This document shows, in pieces, positions 34,741 through 43,943 of a stretch of 64,000 nt of DNA (its first letter is position 1; every line of letters begins with the position of its first letter). A program made the position numbers and the translations under genes. Below the pieces are notes generated by a model that ran no database searches, was not told the origin of the DNA, and worked only from the letters and a program-made list of their open reading frames with translations. The stretch comes from an uncultured Oscillospiraceae bacterium (GTDB lineage Bacteria; Bacillota; Clostridia; Oscillospirales; Oscillospiraceae), in assembly GCA_934565655.1 (NCBI GenBank), contig CAKTIE010000001.1, positions 124,001 to 188,000 of the forward strand, read 5' to 3'.

Positions 34741-35856
34741 TTACAGGATCACCAGCTTGTGGCTGCATTTCTTCTGCAGAACCTCTGCCACGTCCCGGCT
34801 TAGCGCATCCAAGGGGGCGCCGTTCAGGGAGCGAATCTCCAGCCTGTGGGCCTGTTTCCCCGTGCAGAGGCCGGTTATCAGGTCTATAAAAGCCTCCGCT
34901 ACGCGCACCATGGGTACGCATGTCGGCGTCTGCGCAGGCAGGATAGGCTGCAAATAGGCCAGGTCCGAGAGCTGCCGCTGTGTCAGATGGTCACTCCAAG
35001 TGATCTGATTGCTTTGGCAAAGCGCCTTCAGCACCTGGGACATCCAGCCGCCGGGGAGGGACGGAATGGTGCAGACCTCCAAATGCAGCACATTTTCCTC
35101 CACATCCCTGGTTTTCTGCAAGTGGAACTGCTTGCTCAGCTCCTGCAGCTCCGGAGAGGGCTCGGCCCCCACATCCCGCAGCAGCCGGCTATAGAACATC
35201 TGATAGTACTGCACGGCATCCCGCCAGGCGCTCCGCCGGATCAGTATCTCCAAACGGATTCTTGCAATGTCCTCGTTATAGGGGTCGATCTCCTCGCAGG
35301 CGGACATAAACTGCAGGCAATCGTCATCCAGCGCGTTTTCATAGGTCAGCCGGATCAAGCGGTGATAGACCACCAGCTTTCGGTTTTCCAGGTAGTACCG
35401 GCGCTGGATGATATACTCCAAAAAGTTCTCGCAATTGTGCAGACTGCAGTTTTCAAAAAAGTCGCCCCGGAACAGGGACAGCAGATGCTTCAGCTCTGCG
35501 ATGGAGTTGATATCTTCGAGATTGGCCTGCTCGATCTCAGATATATCGCACAGAAAGCTAAAGTTGGGATTGACCTTGATATCATCCTTGGACACCAGCA
35601 GAAGCGACTCACCATCCGCCTGCACGAGGGCCTTTTTGATCTGCCAGAGGTTGAAGCGCAGGTTGTATTTGGCGGCATCATCGCTGCTTTCGCTCCAAAG
35701 ATAGCTGATGATGTCGCTGCGGCGCATTTGCCGGGTCTCCCTCATCAGGACCAGGGCGATGATAGCGGCAGCCTTGCTGCTGATTTGATCGCTGACATCC
35801 GCACCGTCCAGCAAAAATCGGGGCCCGCCCATAAACGTAATGTACAACATACTCAT
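34741..35856 (-). CDS. SARP/BTAD-type transcriptional regulator of the cargo operon
   Basis: 371 residues. N-terminal winged-helix region of OmpR-like type (~1-95, MLYITFMGGPRFLLDGADV, LRFNLWQIKKAL), then a bacterial transcriptional activation domain of TPR-like helices (~105-245; QRRYYLENRKLVVYHRLIRLTYENALDDDC, WRDAVQYYQMFYSRLLRDVG). The last ~115 residues are not assigned. SARPs activate metabolic clusters in Actinobacteria; the same build occurs in Clostridia. ATG 35856 overlaps the stop of the upstream amidohydrolase gene (ATGA), so it is translated with the operon and likely regulates it. Confidence 0.82.
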   Translation of the reverse strand: MSMLYITFMGGPRFLLDGADVSDQISSKAAAIIALVLMRETRQMRRSDIISYLWSESSDDAAKYNLRFNLWQIKKALVQADGESLLLVSKDDIKVNPNFSFLCDISEIEQANLEDINSIAELKHLLSLFRGDFFENCSLHNCENFLEYIIQRRYYLENRKLVVYHRLIRLTYENALDDDCLQFMSACEEIDPYNEDIARIRLEILIRRSAWRDAVQYYQMFYSRLLRDVGAEPSPELQELSKQFHLQKTRDVEENVLHLEVCTIPSLPGGWMSQVLKALCQSNQITWSDHLTQRQLSDLAYLQPILPAQTPTCVPMVRVAEAFIDLITGLCTGKQAHRLEIRSLNGAPLDALSRDVAEVLQKKCSHKLVIL

Positions 35857-37397
35857 TCATTCCGGTCAAATACGACCCGCCCGTCTTTGATGGTCATATC
35901 CACTTGAACGTCCTTCAGCTGCCGGGGATCCATCTGCGTTATATCCCGGTCCAGGATCACAATATCGGCGTCCTTCCCCTCCTGGAGGCTCCCCTTTTTC
36001 TTTTCCAAAAAGAGGGCATAGGCCCCATGGCTTGTATACATCTCCAGTGCCTCCTGCAGCGTTACGCTATTGGCGGCAACGGGATGGTTGACGGCGTAGT
36101 GGATGCCCTGGAAGGGATTGGGGTTGGTGATGGGTGGGTCCGAACCGCCGCAGATGGTAATACCGCTGTCGATAATCCGGCGAAATTGGTTGGTAGTGCC
36201 GTAACGATCGCCCAGACGCTGCTGATACATACCGCCAGGATAGCCCCACAGCCCCTCATAGGCGGGCTGCATGCACAAAATGACGCCCAGGCGGGCAGCC
36301 CGCTGCATCTGGGAGGGTGTTATAAGCTCCGCATGCTCAATGCGGTGGCGCATGGAGCGCACGTCATAGTGTTTCGCGGCGGCCTCCAGCGCCTGGAGCA
36401 CGGTCTCGATGGCGGCGTCGCCAATGGCGTCAAAGCCAATCTGCAGATTGTTCTGGCAGCACTCCATGGTAAAATGTGTCAGCGCATCCTGCGTCATGTA
36501 GATCCACCCCTTCCGGTGGGGCTCATCGGCATAGTCAAAGGAAAGGGCCGCTGTCCGGCCGCCCATGGTGCCGTCGATATACAGGGCGCCGCCGATATGC
36601 TTGAGGCCGTGCTGCAGGGCACGCTTATACTCGGTGGTCTGATAGAAAATCTCTATACTCAGAGGATAGCGGTCCTTATAGTGCACCAAGAACTCGCTGG
36701 TGCGCAGAGGGCTCTGCTCTGCCTTGGCGCCCCGGCACTCCATGGCGGCCACGGTGGTAAGGCCATGGGAAAAGGCTATGCCCACAGTGCGGGCGGCAGC
36801 GGTATCATAGTCATCATAGGAATAGGCGTCCAGCACGTTGCCCTCCAGCCGGTTTTCCGCCTGATTGGTAAATACGCCTGTGGGAATGCCGCTGTCATCC
36901 ATATGGATGCCCGGCAGGGTAAAGGGAACCTTATTATACAGGATGCCCACGGTATTGAGGATTATGGTGTGATGGTCCAAGGAGAAGATCAGAACCGGCT
37001 TATCGGCGCAGTAATGGTCCAGGACCTTGCGGTCCGGAGGGGCCTTTTCCTCCAGGCGGCTGCTGTCCAGCCAGCAGGCAGTGACAACGCTGCGGCTGGC
37101 CGCCTCACGCCGGATAATCTGACCGATCTCGTCATAATTGCGCACATGGGACAGATCTACATACCCGCACTCCAAGCCGGTACGCACCACCTGAAAGTGG
37201 TTGTCAATAAACCCCGGCAATACCGTCCGGCCCCCGGCATCAATGATCTGCACGGTGCCGGAGATATACTCCGGGTCGCGCTTTCCCACGCCCAGGCGGG
37301 CAATCTTACCGCCCTGGGTCAAAAGCCAATCGGCGCGCACATCGCCATCCATACAGAGAATCTTCCCGTTTTTGATGAGCAGGTCTCGTTGATCCAT
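35853..37397 (-). CDS. YtcJ-type amidohydrolase with altered metal site
   Basis: 514 residues from ATG 37397 (GGGAG eight nt before), amidohydrolase-3 family: N-terminal beta-sandwich (DLLIKNGKILCMDG, GGRTVLPGFIDNH), TIM barrel, then the C-terminal GGSDPPITNPNPFQGI and DADIVILDRDI. Several positions that normally hold metal ligands differ: HxH is HFQ, the THxIGD loop is FDAIGD, and the usual K-x-F-x-DG strand reads LYIDG. It may have a changed metal centre, changed chemistry or no activity. Companion of the second, standard amidohydrolase at 40388-42013. Confidence 0.87.
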   Translation of the reverse strand: MDQRDLLIKNGKILCMDGDVRADWLLTQGGKIARLGVGKRDPEYISGTVQIIDAGGRTVLPGFIDNHFQVVRTGLECGYVDLSHVRNYDEIGQIIRREAASRSVVTACWLDSSRLEEKAPPDRKVLDHYCADKPVLIFSLDHHTIILNTVGILYNKVPFTLPGIHMDDSGIPTGVFTNQAENRLEGNVLDAYSYDDYDTAAARTVGIAFSHGLTTVAAMECRGAKAEQSPLRTSEFLVHYKDRYPLSIEIFYQTTEYKRALQHGLKHIGGALYIDGTMGGRTAALSFDYADEPHRKGWIYMTQDALTHFTMECCQNNLQIGFDAIGDAAIETVLQALEAAAKHYDVRSMRHRIEHAELITPSQMQRAARLGVILCMQPAYEGLWGYPGGMYQQRLGDRYGTTNQFRRIIDSGITICGGSDPPITNPNPFQGIHYAVNHPVAANSVTLQEALEMYTSHGAYALFLEKKKGSLQEGKDADIVILDRDITQMDPRQLKDVQVDMTIKDGRVVFDRNE

Positions 37398-37468
37398 GGC
37401 ATTTGCTCCCATCCTACAGTGTTCTTTACAGAAAGAGTATAGCAGACTCCGCCCGAAAAGGGAAGCCT

Positions 37469-38479
37469 CTATTCCGCCGTTTCTATGAAGGCGGCCATGG
37501 CTGCCAGGAAATCTGCGTCCGTCAGCTCTGCCGCCAGGTCAAAGCACAGGGAGAGACCATTGTCGCTGTTGGTGGTGACCACAAGGCCATCACCCGTCTG
37601 CTGATCCCACAGGGCCAAAGACTTGAAGCCGTCGTTATCGCCCCAGTGCCACCGGACGGAGGGTTCCTTTCGTATGAGGCCCACACCCAGGCCCCAGGCA
37701 ATGTCATCATCGGCGATGCTCTGCGCGGAGCCCATCTGGTGATAAGTGTCCTCCCGCAGCCCACCCCGGCTGCAGAGCAGGCCGGAAATAAACCGGGCGT
37801 AATCCGCAGCGTTGGAATACAGGGACCAGGCAGCATTGGGCTCCGGGGCGTTGCCGGTTAGATCCACGCAATCCCGCACGCGGCAAGGATAGCCCTCCGC
37901 ATCAAAGCCCAGAGAGATGGCGCTGCCCACCCCCGGCGTCCAAAGCACGGCGGAGCGGTGCATTTGAAAGGGCGTGAAAGCATGGCCCGCAAACAGCTCT
38001 GGGAGGGATTGTCCCGTAATTTTTTCCGCCAAGTGCTGCAGCAGGTAATAGCCCTGGCCGGAATAGCTATAGGCCGTACCCGGGGCAAAGAGCATGGGCA
38101 TAGGGCGGCTGTGCCAATCCGGCAAGCCGGAGCTGTGGCTGAGGATGTGGCGGGGGGTGATCTTTGCAAAATCCGGGTCCTGGGACCAGGGCTCGCCCCC
38201 CAGCCGGGCGGGCACCGGCTCATCCAGGGCCAGCAGCCCCTCATCAGCTAATTGCAGGGCCAGCACGGCAAACAGGGGCTTTGTCAGGGATGCGCACTCA
38301 AAGAGGGTGCCCTCCGTCACCGGGACGGCGCCGGCAGCGCCGCTGACAGCGGAATGGGTCACCTGTCCCCCCTGCAGCAGGGCCACGCTGCATCCCGGTA
38401 CACCCCGGCAGGTCATCCGGTGGGCCAAAAGCTTCGAATCCCCACAGAAATGCTTCGCTTTTTCCGTTACAATATGCAT
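37469..38479 (-). CDS. Beta-lactamase-fold serine hydrolase (class C/DD-peptidase type)
   Basis: 336 residues, no signal peptide, so probably cytoplasmic. SxxK nucleophile motif SLTK in FECASLTKPLFAVLAL (~60), YSG in place of YxN (GTAYSYSGQGYY, ~135), and WHWGDNDG in place of the H/K-T-G motif. Relatives include D-aminopeptidases, esterases and amidases; it is unlikely to be an antibiotic-resistance enzyme because it is cytoplasmic and in a catabolic operon. Lies 11 bp from the racemase gene. Confidence 0.87.
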   Translation of the reverse strand: MHIVTEKAKHFCGDSKLLAHRMTCRGVPGCSVALLQGGQVTHSAVSGAAGAVPVTEGTLFECASLTKPLFAVLALQLADEGLLALDEPVPARLGGEPWSQDPDFAKITPRHILSHSSGLPDWHSRPMPMLFAPGTAYSYSGQGYYLLQHLAEKITGQSLPELFAGHAFTPFQMHRSAVLWTPGVGSAISLGFDAEGYPCRVRDCVDLTGNAPEPNAAWSLYSNAADYARFISGLLCSRGGLREDTYHQMGSAQSIADDDIAWGLGVGLIRKEPSVRWHWGDNDGFKSLALWDQQTGDGLVVTTNSDNGLSLCFDLAAELTDADFLAAMAAFIETAE

Positions 38480-38489
38480 AGAGTCCCCC

Positions 38490-39194
38490 TTACATTTTTT
38501 TCACGGGATAGCCTGCGAAGGAAACGGCAGCCTCAGCCAGGATCTGCGTGGGATCCGCCACGGGATAGGGCAACTCGCATTGGGCAAACACAATGGGAAG
38601 CTCCGTGCAGCCCAGGACAAAGCACTCCGCCCCCTGGGCTATCATGGCATCCAGGGTGCAGCGCAGGGCTGCCACGTCAATGGCGCCTAAGTTTCCGGCC
38701 TTGACGCCATCGTAGATGGCGGACATGACCCGGCGCTGGCCGGGAGCATCGGGCTTGATGACCCGTATGCCACGACCGGAGAGGAGGTTTTCATAAATGC
38801 CGGTTTGAATGGTTCCGTCGGTGGCCAAAAGGCCCACGGCGTTCACGCCCGCCCGCTCCAGATGGTCCGCCGTCAGGCGCAGCATGTGCAGCACCGGCAA
38901 GTGGGTCCGGAGGCAGAGGTCATCGTAGAACCAGTGGGCAGTGTTGCAGGGCATGACCAGAACGTCGGCCCCGGCGGCCGCCAGGGTGTTAGCCGAGCGC
39001 ACCAGCTGGGGTACAGGATCCATACCGCCCATGAGGATGGCCGCGGTGCGGTCGGGAATATCCGTGTTGCAGTCCACGATCACATGGGGAAAGTCCTGAT
39101 CCCGGGCGGCGTCGGTAGCGCGGATGATTTTTTCAAACAGGTCCGCAGTGGCCAGAGGACCCATACCGCCGATAATGCCGATAATCTTTTTCAC
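38490..39194 (-). CDS. Aspartate/glutamate racemase family protein
   Basis: 234 residues. Both catalytic cysteines are present: PCNTAH (~85) and GCTELP (~195), with the N-terminal IIGIIGGMGPLATADLFEKII of the aspartate racemase branch. It interconverts D- and L-Asp or a related acidic substrate (or acts as an amino acid racemase of broad range). In this operon it could turn a released D-residue into the L-form. ATG 39194 is 14 bp after the stop of the P1 peptidase gene. Confidence 0.9.
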   Translation of the reverse strand: MKKIIGIIGGMGPLATADLFEKIIRATDAARDQDFPHVIVDCNTDIPDRTAAILMGGMDPVPQLVRSANTLAAAGADVLVMPCNTAHWFYDDLCLRTHLPVLHMLRLTADHLERAGVNAVGLLATDGTIQTGIYENLLSGRGIRVIKPDAPGQRRVMSAIYDGVKAGNLGAIDVAALRCTLDAMIAQGAECFVLGCTELPIVFAQCELPYPVADPTQILAEAAVSFAGYPVKKM

Positions 39195-39208
39195 AGCCGA
39201 TCCCCTTC

Positions 39209-40258
39209 TTACTTTTCGGATTTTTTCTCGGGCATATAGAGGTCTGCCAGGCTCTTATAATGGTTGCCCGCCCGGCCTGTTACGGCTTTGGCGTGGAGCA
39301 TGGAGCTGATGATAGCCTCATCCACGCTCTCAATAGCCGCCCGGAACACCTCGTCAATATCCTCCTCGTACACCAGACGGATGGCTTCCAGCCGATCGCT
39401 GCTGTAATGGGCCAGCTTGTTTCCGGTGGTGAAGGCCAGGGCAATTTCGCCGCTGCCGTTGCCGGAAATGCCGCCGGTACGGGCAATGCCGGATTGGGCG
39501 CGCTTCGCCACCCGCTCCAGCTGCCGGGCTGAAAGGGGAACATCCGTGGCGATGATGACGATAATGCTGCCCTTATCCTTCAGCTCCGACTGCTCCTGCC
39601 AGAACAGCCGCTCGCCTACAGAGTCCCCCGCAACCTTGAGGTCCCGGAGGGTGCCGAAATTGGTCATGACCAGGGCCCCGACGGTATAGGTCTCGCCATA
39701 GAGCCGGCACAGCCGGGAGGCGGAGCCGATGCCGCCCTTGAGGGAATAGCACACCATGCCGGCGCCGGCGCCTACATCGCCCTCGGCAAAGGTATCCGCC
39801 GCCGCATCCAAAGCCGCCCGAGCGTGCTCTTTGGTAATGTGCAGGCCGCGGATGTCGCTGAGGCGGGCGTCGTTACACTCCATGACCAGGGAGTTCACAG
39901 TGCCGGCGTCCAGGCCGATGTCATCATTCCGCTCCAGCATATACTCCACCAGAGCCGTGGAGACCGTGCCCACAGACAGAGTATTGGTCAGCAGGATGGG
40001 GGTTTCCAGCGTACCCAGCTCCTGCACCTGGACCAGGCCGATGCTCTTTCCGAAGCCGTTGATTACATGGGCTCCGGCCAGGCACTTTTCGTGAAATACA
40101 TCACCCGTGTGGGGGATGATGGCGGTGACGCCAGTGTGTACCTCGCCGTCATGGATCGTCACATGGCCCACACGCACACCCGGCACATCCGTAATCAGGT
40201 TGCGGGGACCATGGTCCATGTAACCAAACTTCAGACCGTATCTGCTCTCTACACCCAT
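39209..40258 (-). CDS. P1 family (DmpA-like) peptidase
   Basis: 349 residues. N-terminal ITDVPGVRVGHVTIHDGEVHTGVTAIIP, the TNTLSVGTV segment, and GGISGNGSGEIALAF where the Gly-Ser bond is the expected self-cleavage and nucleophile site (N-terminal serine after processing). Family members include L-aminopeptidase D-amidase DmpA and beta-peptidyl aminopeptidases that cut beta-amino-acid dipeptides. GGGAGG precedes ATG 40258. Begins the second transcription unit, after the terminator at 40315-40367. Confidence 0.92.
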   Translation of the reverse strand: MGVESRYGLKFGYMDHGPRNLITDVPGVRVGHVTIHDGEVHTGVTAIIPHTGDVFHEKCLAGAHVINGFGKSIGLVQVQELGTLETPILLTNTLSVGTVSTALVEYMLERNDDIGLDAGTVNSLVMECNDARLSDIRGLHITKEHARAALDAAADTFAEGDVGAGAGMVCYSLKGGIGSASRLCRLYGETYTVGALVMTNFGTLRDLKVAGDSVGERLFWQEQSELKDKGSIIVIIATDVPLSARQLERVAKRAQSGIARTGGISGNGSGEIALAFTTGNKLAHYSSDRLEAIRLVYEEDIDEVFRAAIESVDEAIISSMLHAKAVTGRAGNHYKSLADLYMPEKKSEK

Positions 40259-40314
40259 AATTAAATTCCTCCCTATTCGTCCGGAGCAGCTGCACTCCGG
40301 TCAGTATTTTTGTG

Positions 40315-40367
40315 AAAAAAGGCCGCCCGCTCAGCTCGTCTAATCAGACGTGCTGAAACGAGCAGCC
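40315..40367 (-). terminator. Intrinsic terminator inside the cargo cluster
   Basis: Minus-strand 20-bp stem with G-U pairs (40321-40367, core AGACGAGCTGAGCG) followed by six T (40315-40320). It would stop or dampen reading from the permease-amidohydrolase pair into the P1 peptidase genes. A second small stem CCGGAG/CTCCGG is at 40281-40300. Confidence 0.78.
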
Positions 40368-40387
40368 TATATGTTATGCTTCGCGCT

Positions 40388-42013
40388 TTAACGCTGATAG
40401 ACTACCTTGCCGCCCACAACGGTCATTACCGGCAGGATATCCTTGATCTCCATGGGATCCACGGTGAAGATATCCCGATCCAGCAGGACCATATCTGCAT
40501 AATAGCCGGGCTTCAGGCGGCCCTTGACGTCCTCCTGGAACTCCGCATAAGCGCTCTCCATGGTGTAGGCGTCAATAGCCGTTTCCACATCCACGCACTC
40601 GCCGGGATAGAAGCCGCCTGCGGGACGGCCCTGTCTATCCTTGCGGGTAACGGCCATGTAGATATTGATGAAGGGGTTGCAGTCCTCCACAGGGCAGTCG
40701 GTGCCGTAGGACAGATGCACGCCCATGCGCAGAAGGGTGCCGAAGGCGTAGGAGGTGGAGGCCAGCTCCTTGCCGCACAGCTTTTCCACGATATTCATAT
40801 CGCAATCCAGGAAAATGGGCTGGGCAAACACCAGAATATCGTCCTTGGCGATGCGCTCCAGCAGGGCACGGTCGGTAATCTGGCAGTGAACAACGGCGTG
40901 GCGGAGCTTGTTCTTGCCATCCACGAAGGCCCGCTCATAGCACTCCACAGTGCGGCGCACGGCCTCGTCACCGATGCAGTGGGTAATCACCTGCAGATTA
41001 TGCTTCTTTGCCAGCTGGCAGTAGCGTTCCATATCCTCCACGGTGATCCACTCCAGGCCGTGGTTTTCCGGATCGCCCACGTAGCCGTGGGACATAAGAC
41101 CCGTGCGGGCGCCCAGGCTGCCGTCCTTAAACAGCTTCAGGGGGCCCAGGGTAAGCCAGGAGCCCTTCTTATACTCGCCCACGGCGTACTCGCCCCGGGT
41201 CAGGTATTCCTCGAAATCCTCCAGGTTGTTGAAGCAGACCTGGTGGCGATAGCGAACCTTGCCCTCTCCATTGTCGTACATCTCGTGCAGCAGGCGGAAG
41301 GCAGCGGGGGTATCCAGGAAGGTGGTGCCCACATCGTTGCTCTGGACGCTGGTGAGACCGTGGGAAACCGCATAGTCCATGGCATCCTTCATGAACTCAT
41401 GGCGCTCCTCCAGGGTAAACTCCGGGATAAGACGCTTGGCGATGTTGCAGCCGTTGCCGGTGAAGATGCCGTTGGGCACGCCGTTTTCATCGGTGAGGCA
41501 GTCCTCGCCCTTGCACTTGTCTATCTCGCCGGTGCGTTGCAGGATCTCCAGGAGCTTGCTGTTGACGGAGACGATGTGTCCGCAGACGCGCTCCAGCACG
41601 ATGGGATAGTCGGTACTGATCTTGTCCAGGTCATGCCGATCGGGCAGGCGGCTGCCGTCGGTGAAATAGTCCTGGTTCCAGCCGAGGGCATGGAGACCGT
41701 TTTTCACCCGCTGGGGATGCTCCTGGGCAAACTTGCGGCATACCTCGATTAGCTCCCCGATGGACTTCACATCGGCGATATGGGCCTGGTTCAGCGTCTC
41801 GCTGAACTGGGCAAAGTGCATATGAGAATCATTGAGACCGGGGATCAGGGTCCGGCCGCCGCAATCCACCCGGGTGGCGTCAGCCGGGGCATCGGCCAGC
41901 AGGGCATCGCTGCTGCCTATGCGGCGGATGATGCCGTCCTCAACCAAAACTGCCTGCTCATAATGACCCTTTTCTACATAGACCTTGGCATTATAATACA
42001 GCTCAGCCATCAT
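40388..42013 (-). CDS. YtcJ-type amidohydrolase (standard metal site)
   Basis: 541 residues. GLNDSHMHFAQF gives the HxH pair; LFKDGSLGARTGLMSHGY, VITHCIGDEAV and SYGTDCPVEDCNPF are in place. The amidohydrolase-3 family (N-substituted formamide deformylase and relatives) cleaves C-N bonds in small N-acyl or amide compounds; substrate unknown. AAGGAG favours the second of two adjacent ATGs (42010) over 42013. The gene begins inside the end of the permease gene, so the two are coupled. Confidence 0.9.
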   Translation of the reverse strand: MMAELYYNAKVYVEKGHYEQAVLVEDGIIRRIGSSDALLADAPADATRVDCGGRTLIPGLNDSHMHFAQFSETLNQAHIADVKSIGELIEVCRKFAQEHPQRVKNGLHALGWNQDYFTDGSRLPDRHDLDKISTDYPIVLERVCGHIVSVNSKLLEILQRTGEIDKCKGEDCLTDENGVPNGIFTGNGCNIAKRLIPEFTLEERHEFMKDAMDYAVSHGLTSVQSNDVGTTFLDTPAAFRLLHEMYDNGEGKVRYRHQVCFNNLEDFEEYLTRGEYAVGEYKKGSWLTLGPLKLFKDGSLGARTGLMSHGYVGDPENHGLEWITVEDMERYCQLAKKHNLQVITHCIGDEAVRRTVECYERAFVDGKNKLRHAVVHCQITDRALLERIAKDDILVFAQPIFLDCDMNIVEKLCGKELASTSYAFGTLLRMGVHLSYGTDCPVEDCNPFINIYMAVTRKDRQGRPAGGFYPGECVDVETAIDAYTMESAYAEFQEDVKGRLKPGYYADMVLLDRDIFTVDPMEIKDILPVMTVVGGKVVYQR

Positions 42014-43409
42014 TAGTCTCCTTATTCTCCCCTGCTTCCTTCTTCAGCTTACGGTCAAAGATCAGGTAAACAACGGCGCCGAGAGCGGGCACGGTGAAGC
42101 CGATGGAACCCAGGATGGGATTCTCAATGGCGGAGTTGACGAACAGGGCCACGAACACGATGGCGGTGAAGATGATGGACACGGGATAGAGCCACACCTT
42201 GTAGGGACGCTCGATATTGGGGAACTTCTTGCGCAGGATGGGCACAGCCAGAACGATCATAACATTGAAGAGCAGGTTGCTCAGCACCACCATGTCGGTC
42301 AGCTCGCTCAGGTTACGCAGCAGCACCAGGGCGCTGGAGATGACAGCCTGGACAATGACGGGCACATAGGGGATCTTCTGCTTATTCAGCTTGGTGAAGC
42401 TCTTGAAGAAGTGGCCCTCCTTGGCCATGGCATAGTACATTCTGGGCTGGGCCAGGATGAGGCCGTTCATGCTGCCGAACATGGCCAGAACCATGCCCAC
42501 GGTAACCACCACGGCACCTGCGCTGCCCAGCAGCTTCTTGGCAACCGCCGTACCCAGATACAGGTCACCGGCGTCGATCATGGCGGCGATCTCCTCGTGG
42601 GGCAGAACCTTCATGATGGCGAAGTTGAAGAGGGTGTAGAGAATCGTAACGCCGCCAATGCCGATGATAAGGGCCAGGGGCAGATTCTTGCGGGGGTTCT
42701 TCATTTCCTCGGCCACGGTGTTCAGGTTGGTCCAGCCCTCATAGGCCCAGAGGGAGGCCACCACGGCCAGAGCGATCATGCTGAAAACACTGGTGTTGTT
42801 CTCGGCGGCATAGACGCTGGCAGAGCCAAGGGACAGGTCGGGGGTAACATGGCCGACAAACAGGGCGGCCAGCAGAATGATGGCAACGGGCACTATCTTG
42901 GCGACCATGGAGACATTCTGCACCACGGAGGCCAGCTTAACGCCCACCATGTTATAGGCGGTGATACCGAAGATGAGTACAACGGCGGCAATCTTGCAGC
43001 CGAAGTCGCTGAGGTGGAAAATGGGCTGGAATACGCCCATCAGAGCCAGGGCCAGAGCAGCCACGGAGCCGGGGCCGCCGATGAGCCAATCCACAAAGCC
43101 GTTCATGAAGCCCACGATGGGATGATAGGCCTCATTCAGGTAGACCACACGGCCACCGGACTGGGGCATGGCCGCGCCCATTTCCGCATAGGCCAAACCG
43201 CCAAACAGGGAAATGACGCCGCCGATAATCCAGCACAGCAGAGCCAGACCGCTGTTCATGCCCACGCGCTGCAGCACATAGGCGCCCAGGTAGAAGATAC
43301 CGGAGCCGATCATGATACCAGCAATAATGCTAACACCACCAAAGGCACCTATTTCTCGCTTGAGTTCTGTTTTTTCTGTTGTCAAATCGTTGATAGTTTC
43401 TTTTCTCAT
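42003..43409 (-). CDS. APC-family amino acid permease
   Basis: 468 residues, twelve membrane segments. Consensus GIMIGSGIFYLGAYVL (helix 1), the SLWAYEGWTNLNTVAEEMKNP loop, and the usual C-terminal half. Resembles the LAT/AdiC-like antiporter branch of the APC superfamily. First gene of the cargo on the minus strand, and so the expected uptake step for the amino acids or peptides processed by the downstream enzymes. AAGGAGG precedes ATG 43409. Confidence 0.93.
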   Translation of the reverse strand: MRKETINDLTTEKTELKREIGAFGGVSIIAGIMIGSGIFYLGAYVLQRVGMNSGLALLCWIIGGVISLFGGLAYAEMGAAMPQSGGRVVYLNEAYHPIVGFMNGFVDWLIGGPGSVAALALALMGVFQPIFHLSDFGCKIAAVVLIFGITAYNMVGVKLASVVQNVSMVAKIVPVAIILLAALFVGHVTPDLSLGSASVYAAENNTSVFSMIALAVVASLWAYEGWTNLNTVAEEMKNPRKNLPLALIIGIGGVTILYTLFNFAIMKVLPHEEIAAMIDAGDLYLGTAVAKKLLGSAGAVVVTVGMVLAMFGSMNGLILAQPRMYYAMAKEGHFFKSFTKLNKQKIPYVPVIVQAVISSALVLLRNLSELTDMVVLSNLLFNVMIVLAVPILRKKFPNIERPYKVWLYPVSIIFTAIVFVALFVNSAIENPILGSIGFTVPALGAVVYLIFDRKLKKEAGENKETNDG

Positions 43410-43435
43410 GGGATGCGCCTCCTTTTCCAGCTATG

Positions 43436-43465
43436 AAAATAGCCTGAATGTAAATTTATTGTAAA
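43436..43465 (-). promoter_or_regulatory. Possible promoter of the cargo cluster
   Basis: Minus strand: TTTACA (43465-43460), 18-bp spacer, TATTTT (43441-43436), 27 bp before the permease ATG. Weak match, but the right place. Confidence 0.45.
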
Positions 43466-43586
43466 GAATTCCCGTTCCCAAATGTGTTTATAGAAAAACT
43501 TTTCTTCTTTTATAATCTAAACGGTTTATTAAACTCAAATAAAACATATCGGATTCTATATATGCCTCCAAGCAAAAAGCTTGCCC

Positions 43587-43820
43587 ATGGGCGGAAGGGT
43601 CTATCTCACCCGCTTGGAACATATGGCAGGCTTTTTTCACGATAAGCCAGATTACAGCGATGAGACATGGAGTAAGTTCTGCGATCGCGTTTGCCATGGC
43701 GATGCATGGCTGACAGAAGATGGGTTCTATAGCTGCTCCGGACACGGTGACGGCGGCTATGGCGTTTATGCCTATGAAAAAGATGGCGAGATCACCGCGC
43801 TGGAGATCCGCTTTCTGTAA
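43587..43820 (+). CDS. Small hypothetical protein or gene remnant
   Basis: 77 residues from ATG 43587 (a TTG at 43581 is also possible). The sequence ends in DGFYSCSGHGDGGYGVYAYEKDGEITALEIRFL, glycine- and aromatic-rich, and has no obvious ribosome site or partner. It may be the tail of a once larger backbone gene. Not recognised. Confidence 0.4.
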   Translation: MGGRVYLTRLEHMAGFFHDKPDYSDETWSKFCDRVCHGDAWLTEDGFYSCSGHGDGGYGVYAYEKDGEITALEIRFL

Positions 43821-43943
43821 GATAGATCCCCTGCTTCTGTATCTAACCCAATAAAAGTGACCTTCTGCATGTTCCGCTTTATGCGTTTAATGCCACGCAA
43901 ATACGCATTTCGCGTGGAATACGTAGAAAAAGGAGACAGCAAT

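Noticed and set aside
37469..38479. Antibiotic beta-lactamase on a mobile element
   Set aside because: No signal peptide, YSG and HWG motifs instead of YxN and KTG, and operon context with a racemase and amidohydrolases point to a catabolic hydrolase.
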